A DNA stretch of 64,000 bases from Antedon mediterranea (taxonomy: Eukaryota > Echinodermata > Crinoidea > Comatulida > Antedonidae). Every line of letters starts with the position of its first letter. Position 1 is the first letter of the stretch. The stretch spans positions 4,907,001 through 4,971,000 of the forward strand of contig NC_092671.1 in the NCBI RefSeq assembly GCF_964355755.1, given 5' to 3'. Made by a program: the position numbers and the translations under genes. The notes under the pieces were generated by a model that did no database searches, was not told the origin of the DNA, and was given only the letters and a program-made list of their open reading frames with translations. Positions 35,096 to 47,000 of this stretch are shown piece by piece.

Positions 35096-38000
35096 TTAAC
35101 TTACTATAATGTTATTAGGAGGAGCTTCTATCCTAACCGGCTGAGGTTGTCGTCTTGGAGGTACCCTTTGCATACCAAACTGGATTTCAGGTGAATAGTA
35201 GGTGGCGCCTTTGTATGTTAGTCCGTGGTTGTCTATCATAACTTCTTGTTGTATTTGTGGGCCCATTGAGGGCATGTTTTGCGTGGCTGCAACTGCTGCC
35301 TGAGGTACACTCTGAAATTATTACACAAATCAAATCAATGGCTACTACTATAAAGCTCAATATCACTGTAGCAAACCTGCTTACAAATTTAAGAGTCCTA
35401 GTTTCAAATCCTAGCTCTGTTTCAGTACCAGGATTTTTGTCTAAACCTAGTATACAATCAGATTTTTTTACAGGGAGGTTCGTTTTTTCTTCAAAAGAAG
35501 CACAAATCGACATGAGCTAGGCTAGTATTTACCATACTTCCACTGCTGATCTCTACTGTGAAAAGGGCCATTTCAGGAAGGTGGGTTCGTCTACTGTGGT
35601 TGGCTACAGGCTTGGTATAAGACTTATATCAAGACTATTAGAATTGTTTTACTTTTTTCATTTTATCTTCATACACATCCAACAGATAGTTACAACTAAT
35701 GATATACTATTGTGTGCTTATAGAGCAAGTCTAATTTGAGGCTTAGGAATTATAGTAGAAGGGGTCATGAGTCACTTGACACTAGTTTAACATTGAACCC
35801 ATGACCTTAGGATTTGAAAGCAGGCATGTTAATCACTAAGCTACAGCTCCACGATTAGTTCAGTCATCATACAGTTTAGATCATTCAGTTAACATATACT
35901 TACAGTTACTGGGAAATGTTGTACAGGTACAGGTGGAGCGATCTGATATGGAGCACTCATTGGTCCTGCTATACCTTGAGCTGGCCTAGGATGACCATGA
36001 CCAGGTCCTGTTAGTCCTTGCGCTGGTCTAGGATGAGAAGGTCCTGTTAGTCCTTGCGCTGGCCTAGGGTGAGCAGGTCCTGCTAGACCTGGTCTTGGAG
36101 GATGGCCATGCTGCGGCAGCGGATGACCTTGCACTGGGCTAGGCTGAACAGGAAGCCCTTGAGCTGGCCTTGTGTGTACAGGCTGTGGCACAGGGTGCCC
36201 TGGATTATAATGCACGTTCACAAAGGTAGTTGGAGGGAAGGCTCCTTGTGGCGGATGAGCTCCCATTGATACTGCTGGGTGTAACATTCCTGTATTCCGC
36301 GGATGACCAGGCTGTAAACCTGAATCAAGTCAAAATAAAATAATTTATAATTTAAAAGAAACTTGTTCTAAGATTCAATTAAATAATGAAATATAGTTTT
36401 GAAGCGTGCAAGTTTACTGTTGTTTTAAGGTTTCACAAATGACATGATACATTTTTCTAGTAAACTTAAAGATTGTTAGATAAAAATTTAAGATTAAATA
36501 ATAAATGATCCTGGAAAGTAATATAAATCTAATAATTATAACTAGAATTTAATTCGTCACTTTGACGAATTATAGGTGATCATTTTTATCAATTTAATGA
36601 AATTAACATTTTTTAAACATGCACGTACGTTAACATACCATCGTAAAAAGTTGATGTACGCCATCCTATGACATGATGCATATACACTTATAGCGCTGAG
36701 TTGTGCCTATTATGTGTCATACAATATGTACAGTATATACTGTATATCTATATACAGTGTAGCATAGGTAAAATTATGGGACCCACATCATGTTCTAATT
36801 TTTTGGTATAATGGAATTATCAAAATAAATTCGAAGATGACTATTTCGAAAGATAATGAATTGAGCAAATAAATATAAGGATTGGAAGAGAATTTGACAC
36901 GTATAAGCGCAATGCGTGCTCTTTGAAATTTGTATAACTTCGACTAAAGAAATTTAAAAACTACGTTTTAACTTCAACTGGCCACATGATAACATCACAA
37001 CATCCGATAGGCTTAATTTTTATATGAATTCATATCTACATTTCATCAGCTTTCATAATAAGTTATAATCTTCAAGGTCACCTTTAATTCTGAAGAGCTA
37101 TAAGATATTCAAATATATGGTGTAGCTGAAATTACACGACCTAGTTTATTCAAGTTTTTACGCGTGATGACGTCATCAAAATAAAAATGTTGACAACTCA
37201 TAAGAAAGATAATTAATTGAGCAAGCACATACTAAAATTTGTGCGAAAATTGGGTTCAAATAACGGAGATGCGCTCTATTGAATGTGATAACCCACACAG
37301 AAAGATAAAAATTACTATTTTTTTAATGGAAGTGGCCATTTGATGACGTCATACCATTTTGTACGTCTAATGTGTATACATTTATATCTACAACTTATTG
37401 GCTTCCATATTAAGTTAAAAAAATTAGGGGTCATCTTCCATTCTGAAGAGTTATATTCATTTTAAAAAGGCCCTACTTTTTACAATTTTTAGCACTTTTG
37501 TACAATTAATGTGCGCATTTTGTCATTTTTAACGTGCTCGTATAGCGTTATTTTAAGTCGGAACTGACTCAAATTTGGTGAATGTACTAAAGATGGTGAG
37601 TAGAATGAGATTTGTAAAAAAAATTCACATTTTTTATGCTTTTTAAGTATCGCGCGCGCAAATTTTTTTTTTTGCGCAGTAATTTTTTGAAACACGCAAA
37701 TGGCCTAATTCATGCTCTAAATTGATCAAAACTTAATTTTGAGCATTTTTAATTTTTAACGCGCGATTTCACGCGCATGACCCTACGTGCGCGTGCGTTT
37801 TTATTTGCTAATATTTTTACCCTTAACCTGAAGTTTACGTGAAGTGAATTTCATTAATATGTGATAATGAATTATGGAGATATGATTGATAATGTGATTT
37901 CGCAAAATGGCGTAAAAATGACGTCACGGACGAGTGATGACGCTGGAAAGCTTATTAGGATTAAGTTATATTATTTGAAAGATATTCTGAAATTTTGGTA

Positions 38001-41000
38001 ATCATTGACATTAAACTTTTTGAGATAATTGTTACACAAAATAGTGTACAGAAACAATAAAAAGAAAAATAATAATAAAGATTTTATACAATAACAATAG
38101 GTGATCATTTTATTCTAAATGATCACCTAATAATTCATAACATTATTTGTTTATTCTTCTTGCCCCTTGCATATTTGTTTTTGTGGCTGGTCTCTTTTCC
38201 CAGTAATTTTTTAAGGTGCAATACCCTATATGCATTTGTAACTCCTCCATCTATTTGTTATATTCTGTATGTTCAATTTTCGGAAATTCTAAATGGAATT
38301 GATTTATTATGTTGTATTTTACCAAAAAGTAGGAAAAAAAATCTTAAGGAATGTATTAAGAGAGCTCCTTGGAATTACTTACCTTGGACTGGTAAACTAT
38401 TTGGTAACATGGCTGCCGCATCAGAAAGCTGAGCTTGTGATGTGTCAGAAATTGAAGGTGGAGGCTGTGTAATTTGATTTGGTAGTCTAGGCGACGGTGA
38501 ACCTGATATATTTTGGCTCTGTCGCATTACTCCATGTGGAGGTGTATGTGACGAATCTGGTACGTTTGGTGGCGGTGTTCCATCGCTTCTGTAAACTTGA
38601 CCCTGATAGCCTGGAATAAATTACAATTTTAGTACATTTATAATTTGCCAATATTCATAAATTGTTACAGAGCCAACACAGCTTTAAAAACCACATATCT
38701 ATGACATTTTAACAACAAAGTTATTATTAATTTAAATGATTTTATAAAAAAACTGTACTTTATTTTTAAAAAACATTGATTTAAGTTTGTAATTATTATC
38801 TAATATAGTAATTTTTAGAAAACACTGCAGCCCTTTTGATGTGACCCCTGACCTGTTTGTAGTTCATTAATTTTCGCTTTAGTTGACTCCCTAGTTCTAA
38901 TATATTAAACTCTACCAAACATTTTGGGTGGATCCAAGGGCAAATTTCTCACAAAAATTAACCCTCAAACAAAGGATGGCTAATTATATAGGTCTAACTA
39001 GCCATAGCTCATGAACATTTTTGCCTCTTTTGAAGAAAAAACAAACTTCCTTGTAAAAAAGTTGCATTATTTTAGATCAGGATTATATTAAATAACAGAC
39101 AAGTTGCTGTAAAAACTAATTGATTCATTAAAAGTTTTGTGGACTTTGTACCTGGTTCATAATAATGTTGCGGTGGTGATTCCGACTGTCTACCAGCTCT
39201 TGCATCTGCTGGTGGTCGCTGCGATGAAAATCGATGAGGCCTGTTTCCTCCCTAAATAATGAAAACATTTTAACATTCAATGGTGTATTCGAAAGTAAAT
39301 TATGTTTAATAGGACACAAGTTTCTTAAATATGGCACAAGATTTACATCAAATTTGATATCATCAATGTTTCCTATTTGGGCATTCATTTACTACGGTAT
39401 TAACGTCAAAACAAACAATTAATTTACATTTCGTTTTTTGGTTCTTAGTAATGTTGCATAACAAAAACACATATTGTAACATTAGAAATGTAATAAAACA
39501 GTAATACTGTATATATTTTGATATCAGTTATCTCAAAGAACTTATAACACAAGAATCTCCTGTTCGTCCGAAGCGCGTAACAATTTCGAAAGGCATTGTG
39601 GGATAGAATAGAGCTATGGGTGGCGCCATTGTGAGCCATGGAGTAGGGCACCCGCATCAAATTAGAAAGTCAAAATCATAGAGGGGATCTGCTAATACTC
39701 TAGGGGGGTAGAGTAATTGACTTCCTAGTTTGGAGGGGGCGCTGCTCCATGCTGTGAAATGGCGTCGCCCAGTTTGACCTTTTAACCCTGTACTTCCGAT
39801 ACTGTGTTTTGAATGCAAATTGAAGAACAGGAGATTCTTGTGTTATAAGTTCTTTGGTTATCTTTACTAACCCTTCTTTCAGCTGCTGGAGCATGCATGC
39901 CCTTATCTGAAAAATTAAAATGTTATTTTATCAACTGACACTTGTCAATTATATATATTATTTATCTACAGTATGAGAACATTGCTTACCAAACATTTCC
40001 ACAAAGTAGCATAGTTCCTTGTAAAACTATCATGAATTAGATACAGTCATTCAATTGCTGTAAAGCTCTGTTACAAACTAGTTTGACAAGAAAGTGTGAT
40101 GTGTCCAAATATGGTAGTGATATGCTTAAAGTGCTATTACATCATTTTGTCCATATATGGGCACACCACATAAAGTTTGATAGAGCTTAAGTGTGAAAAT
40201 TAGGTTGCATGATATTTTAGGAAGGGATGCAACATGCAAACCCTAAAAACAAAACACCCCCATCCCCCAATTTACCTTCAGTTTTAACATGCTGTTCTTT
40301 AGTTTCCTCTTTAACAATTTTCCTCTGACCTCCTTCAAGGCGTATCTGAAAGTTCTGCAGTAATTTTGGAGCTTGACTATTTACTGCAGTACCAGCATCG
40401 TTTGCACTATCTTTAGGGACCGGCACCACAACAGAAATCTTTGGTATTTCTTTTATCGTGCTACGTTGATGGCGTCTTTGCGAGAAAGACTTTGCCTCTC
40501 GAGATGTAGCAGTCTCAGTCGCAAGATTATCTTCTACGCTTGTTGATGATGTAGTAGGCGTTGGTTGGGTTTGTATAGATTCAGTTTTTGCCGGTGAACT
40601 AGACAATTCAGTATTTTCTTTCCTTGTATCTTTGGCACCCCATTGCATTGGCACGTCACTATCTGTATTCTTACTAGCATCTGTTGATAAAGAGGGCCAT
40701 TCTTCTTCAACAACTGACACTTTTGAGGTGTCAGTTTCTTGATACTGCCTGTTTTCATAAGGCCTATTCACAACCGGGCCCTTACCTCGACCCCTACCCC
40801 TACTTTCATTATACCGCCCCCTATTACTGTATCTCATATCCCTATTTCCTGTACTTTCTTCTTGCCTCTTATCAAAACTGTTATCACCACCTAATCTATT
40901 TTGTACATTCCTATTATCATATCTGTCCCTTTGTTTATTTTCAAAACTGTCTCTATCCTGTCTGTAACGTGTATCCCGTTTATCATTCCTATATTCCTGC

Positions 41001-44000
41001 CTGTTCCTTCCTTTATAATCCTCTCCATCTCTTTTATCCCAGTTTCTATTTCTTTCCCTGTTCTGTTGTGCACCATCCTCTTGAGATCTGTTTCTCTCGT
41101 CATAACGATCTTGATTCGTATATTGTTTACAGTCATTATAAGTATTTCTATAGTTATTTCTTGTATGCCCACTTTGATAATTTTGTGTTTCAACATTCTT
41201 GTCATATACTTCATCCACCATTCTTTCTTCGGATTGTTTTGGATATGTTTTACGTCGCCCTCTTTGCAGACCTCGGCCAAAACCTCTTCTTTGTGGTGGG
41301 GACTCTCGCTTTTCTTCTGCCTGATAATCATTGTTTCTTTTATTTTCAATGTAGTCGGATACTAACGGTTTTGAGCGCTGTCCTCCCCTTCCGCGGCCAC
41401 GATTACCTCTACTGTAAGTAACAACATTAAAGATGTTGTTTTATTTAGAACATATGATACAGAATTCAGGGGGATCCAGGATTTTTTAAACAGGGCAGCA
41501 CTAGCATTATATTATTAATAATCTGTCAAGTATAGATCAAAAATTTGTTCATACTTTCATTTTAGCTGTCAAAAGATATCTGTGGCCGTATTCCCTTAAA
41601 TCAAGAAAATATTCCCCTTAACTTTTAAGGGATCTCACAGGTCCCTTTAAAAGTTTCCTTAATTAGTAAGTACCTTGTAAATAGCCCTAAGCTAGGTAGA
41701 GATGCTAGGCGCCATGTTGGTCTGTCCAGTAACCAGTCTAGGATTCATATGCCTCAACACAGACAGGTTTAAGCATACATAGAAGTTTGGTTGGTTAATA
41801 GCATGTAAACCTGTTCTTCTTGATCCTCACTTTACAAATTAGGCCTATATATTCATGTATTTGTTTTGACTGCTTTCTTTTTATTGATCATCACACACTG
41901 GCACTGGTTTATGTGTAAATTACAACTAGGCCACAGTAGGAAACAATTGAGAACCCCTAATATATACTTACCCACTGTTGTAATCATTAAAGGTCGGAGG
42001 TGAGTTTCGTTCTCTGATATCATATCCATAAACATGCATAACATCTCTATATGGCTTTGGTCCTTGTTCATCTAGATTGAATCTATCATGCCCCCACTTG
42101 CCTTTGTCATCCCAAAGCTTCTTTTTAGCAGGTCTGCCAATAGTAAAAAACAATATAATTAATTATGAATGATGCATACTGTATTACAGACTTTTCTACT
42201 TGTAATAATTTGACTCTATACATTTTCCAGGCCTTGTCTTTTGAGGGATGGGACTGTGCCTAACACACACCTAAAATGACCCCTAAGGTGTGTCATTTAC
42301 AGCCCACATGGTAAACTTCTATACATGAAGATACAACAGCATACATGTCTAAAAAAGTGCACTCCTTAATGCATTCAGACAAAATATAGTATTAACACCT
42401 ACAGGATACTAAACAAACCATACAATTTTTTTAAAAACCAATGTTGCTTATAAGGCTTAAGTAGTAACACCATAATTACCCAGAAAAAAAGGCAGGATTT
42501 GGCCATAAAGTAATAAACAAAAAGTACAAAATAACTCTTGACCTGATACATTGTTCAATTGGTTAAAGTATGCAAGCTTGGACTCCAAAGAGTTCAGTTT
42601 TTGAAGACTCCCCTTAAAAGTTTTCAAGGAAAAGCATTAAAAACAACTTCAGTAAAGTACTAGTCACTTACGCTTTAGTGTCTTCAGTTGAATCGGTTCG
42701 ATCATCATGCATAAAAAACAGACCTTGCTTAGGAACAAATTGGGGGTTCTCTGTGTCTTCTTTTTCTTCATTAGTTTCCTTAAAAAAAACAATGAAACTT
42801 TAAATAGTGACTTGGTTAGCTCTTGCTCTTGTACCACCAGAACCACTGGTTGGTTACTGTCTTCATAAGATACACCATAAGATATTACTGTTATTAAGAA
42901 AAAATATAAAATTTAATACATTACCTCCTCTCCCTCTTTCCATCCTTCTTCCTCGTTATCATCATCAATTATTTCACCTTCTTCAAGTTCCTCATCTTCA
43001 ACAATTACATCTTTCTCCTCTTCCTCTGTGATTTTTCCTTCTGATTGTACTTCATCTTCTTCCTCTAACACTTCCTCTCCATCACTAGAGACTCCCCTTC
43101 TCCTTCTAACTGGTGCCCCATCCTCATTATCAGAAACTTCATCATCATTATTTTCATTTTCCGATTGTTCACCTTCGACCTCTTCAGATTTGTCTAAAGT
43201 AGCACCAGTTTCTTCTTTATTATCAACAGGCTTTATTTCATCATTAATCTGAGGATCATCTTCATTATCTATTGTTTGTTGATTAGTAACAGGATCTACA
43301 TCACTTCCTTCTTCAATTTCACTTTCATTCTTTATATCAGAGGTCATCCCTTCAGCAGTTGACTGCAAATCAACATCTGATGGTTGTTCATCATCATCTC
43401 CTTGATATTTATCTGCAATAGCATTTACTACCTCCTCTTTACAATCATCTGTGGCAGCACTAACTACCTCTTCTTTACAATCATCTGTGGCAGCACTAAC
43501 TACCTCTTCTTTACAATCATCTGTGGCAGCACTGACTACCTCTTCTTTACAATCATCTGTGGCAGCACTAACTACCTCTTCTTTACAATCATCTGTGGTA
43601 GCATTAACTACCTCTTCTTTACAATTATCTGTGGCAACAATAACTACCTCTTCTTCCTTTTTTACAACCTCTACATTTTGGGTGACCTTTACATCAGATG
43701 TTTCTTCAATTTTGTCCACACTTTCAATTTCTGTCTTGCAAGTTAAATTTGCCTCTCCTGCTTCTTGTATCTTGTTTCCATCGACATCACTTCCAATGTC
43801 TGTTTCCATCTAATTATTAGTAAGCAAAACAATCATAAAATTAAAACCTTGTTCATTTGTGCCTCACCGTGAATTCTATATTTAAAACTAAACATTATTT
43901 GCATCAGTATCAATCAGTAGAGCTATGAAACTACTATGTACCTACCTATAGTAAATTAATCTAGCTTAGCCTTAGAGCCAGGAAATGACAACTGCTATAC

Positions 44001-47000
44001 AGTAGCGCCCCACCCTAGTTGCAGTTAGAATCAGAGAAAGGAGCGTTTTGAATGACAAGTGACAGTTTTGTTTGGTCCAGTCCAGATTGCATGGAATGAC
44101 TAATCAGAATCTGTCGGTATTCTACTGTATTTAATTGTCAATTTTATTTATTCATTTTTGTGATATAACCTAGACCTAGCCTAGTACAGTAGTTAATAAC
44201 TAAGTCTAAATATGTTTTAACTAAATATAATAAAAGTTTTATAGCCCTATGTTTTAATGTACACTTTCAAGTGTATGTATGACCCACTCTACGACCCCCG
44301 GGAGAGGTGCGTCATTGTCCAATGTGCATCATACTGTACATTATGAACAACATGACGCACATGTGCATAACAAATATGACTTGCCTTTATTAAGCCTGTT
44401 TTCCTGTCGACGTTAGTCGACGCTATCATCGTTAATCGTTAAAAGTTCAACGACGATCGTTTGAAAACGATCAAGTTGAAATGTTAACGATAGCGCGAAC
44501 ATTTGATTTCTAGCGTTGAACGTTAGAGTTGAAACTCCTGTCTTCCTTCTCGACGTCGTAGTAACGCGCATTTTATAGTAACTTTGGTAAGGCTAGGCCT
44601 AGCTTTGACCGCGCCGCGATGCAACAAAAATAAATGTAGTAAGCAGAATTTGCCATCAATTATGTGACGTCATGTGCTGTATCGCCATGATGATTGGTCA
44701 GTTCTTACGTTTTAGCGTTGCGATATCGCTAGAGTTGAAATGGATTCAACTCTTGCGATTGTCAACGATCGCGACTTGTAGCGTCGACAGGAAAACAGGC
44801 TTTAGGTGACCATGACGCGCCAATTTTGATGCACTGTGAATATGTTTATTATGTTATTAGTTAGGGGGTCAAGCTTAAAGTATCATACTTATTTGACCTC
44901 CTTTCACACTTCTTTGTTTGTTTTTTTAAGTACAAGTATCTCTATATATTCTTTTTTAATTAGATTGATTACCTTACTGTTTATTACTATGATACTGTTA
45001 TCATTGTTTCACTTTACTTGTACTATTTTTAAAGTGTGAAAAATTGAATAAAAGTAAGAAAAGAAAGAATGATATGGTGGCTGGTAAAGTGGTGGACATT
45101 GACACTACACCATCGTTCATTGATGTGGTGTACCATCTACTGTAGGTTTTTTGAAGTAAATAATTATTTGTAAATGACACACCCATGACGCACCTACCTC
45201 GGGAGTCGTATAGCCTAGTGGGTCATACAATAGTCAAGTGCATTATAATTTACATTTTTCAATCAAAATTAAAAAATGAGTTTCCTCAATGTGTGCAAAT
45301 CGATATTATAGGCCAACCAAGCCTACTGTAGTTAGGCCTCTAGGGGTCATTCCATGTCAGATCACCCAATGGTAAACACCCTACTGTCTCGGATTTTAAT
45401 GAAAATTGGTACAGGTGGTTATTAGCCTAAAAAAAGCTTAAATATAAAATTTTACGTAATTCAGAAAAACGGATTAAAAGTTACGGGCTGGACAAATTGT
45501 GGAAAAAACGCAAAAAAACGTAAAAATGGGTGCGGCCGCCAATTTTCAAAAGACCATAAAACAAGAACTACAAGTCCAATTAAAAAAAAATAAACAGTAT
45601 GGGAAAGGAAATGCCCCAAATATTCCAAATTTGTTATCAGAATTGTAGTAGAATGTCTTAAAATATATTTGACCTTTTGATATATAAAATGACCCCCGGT
45701 TTGACCTTGTGGAACGTATATTTTTTTAATGTCATTACTTTTTTTTAAAACTATAAAGTGGTATTTATAACATATGTAAAATTCTAAGATGTCTTTTACC
45801 TCATTTAGAAGATATAGTTATATCATGTTGTCTGGGTTTGTGTTTTGTATCAATCTATGTGTTAATTGATATACCAGGAGGATATTGATGAAGTAGAATA
45901 CTGTACAACAAGCAATGGGTAACAACAGACCGCACAACATTAATAACAGTGAAAAAGTATTGAAGAATGCGGTGATGAGCTAGCTGACCAAATGAAGCTA
46001 ACAAGGCACCAGTTACTGTTGCTGAAGCTCAGGGGTCATTTATCCTTTGCAGGAGATAGTAACTCAAAGATGATTTTGCTGAAAATTACGCTTTTGTCAT
46101 CCAAGATGAAATAAAAAGCTTTCACTGGAAAAACAAACAGGCAACACTGCATCCATTTGTAGCATATACAGATGTGAGGTGGATGGAAATTTATCTAATT
46201 GCAATACACTCAACAACAACAGTGTGGATTTTCCAAAAAGTTGTTTTAAATCATTTGAAGGGTAAATTTTACGAAATAAAGAAGGTTCACTACTTTACCG
46301 ATGGATGCGCAGGTCAATATAAAAATAAGTCCAATTTTATCAATCTATGCAATCACAAACATGATTTTGATTTCAATGCCGAGTGGAACTTTTTCGCCAC
46401 ATCACATGGGAAAAGTGAATGCGATGGAATTGGGGGGACATTACAACGACTGGTAACCAAAAAGAGTCTAAAACGTCCATATCATAATCAACTACTAACA
46501 TCAATAGACATGTTTAATTTCTGTGTTGAAAACATTCCTGGTATCATTTTTTTTCATTTATGGGAAATGACTATTTTACCTTTCTATTTACTTATATTGT
46601 TCTATGTAAAAGGGTCCTACAAAAAAACAAAGCTACAGCTTTTTTATGCAGGATCCTTGTTATCAGTTGTATTGCAATTATGTTGTAATTGATGACTAAA
46701 TAAATGTGGAATAAATTGAAATTTCATCCAAAGAAATTAAAGAATCTGTAGCTCGACTGAAATCTCGATTTTCTGAAGCCAAAACCATCAAAGGCACCCT
46801 TCAACTGCACAGATTTGTACCGCAACAAGATGGTTCTCTTATGGTATACAAGTGCACAACAAGATGAACCAAGGAAAGTAAACGTAACAAGCTGCCCATC
46901 AACATCTACTACATTTGCACGAGAAGTTCCACAATATGCAATTTCTCAAAATCATTTTGTGGCGTGTTTGTATGATGGTGTGTGGTGGATTGGGATGGTG

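Noticed and set aside
35791-35850. Functional tRNA gene
   Set aside because: A- and B-box-like words are present but no full cloverleaf could be folded by eye. A SINE remnant fits better.
40684-41421. Tyr/Pro/Phe-rich frame of 245 codons on +
   Set aside because: Antisense shadow of CASC3 exon 5; the compositional bias mirrors its Arg/Asp-rich low-complexity sequence.
41465-41500. hAT-like terminus (CAGGGGGATCCAGGATTTTT)
   Set aside because: Only one end could be found and no matching inverted end or target duplication, so it was not listed as an element.
43384-43813. Two long plus-strand frames with a striking 12-residue repeat
   Set aside because: Antisense readings of the CASC3 minisatellite. 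The minus frame is joined to verified exons and the plus ones are not.
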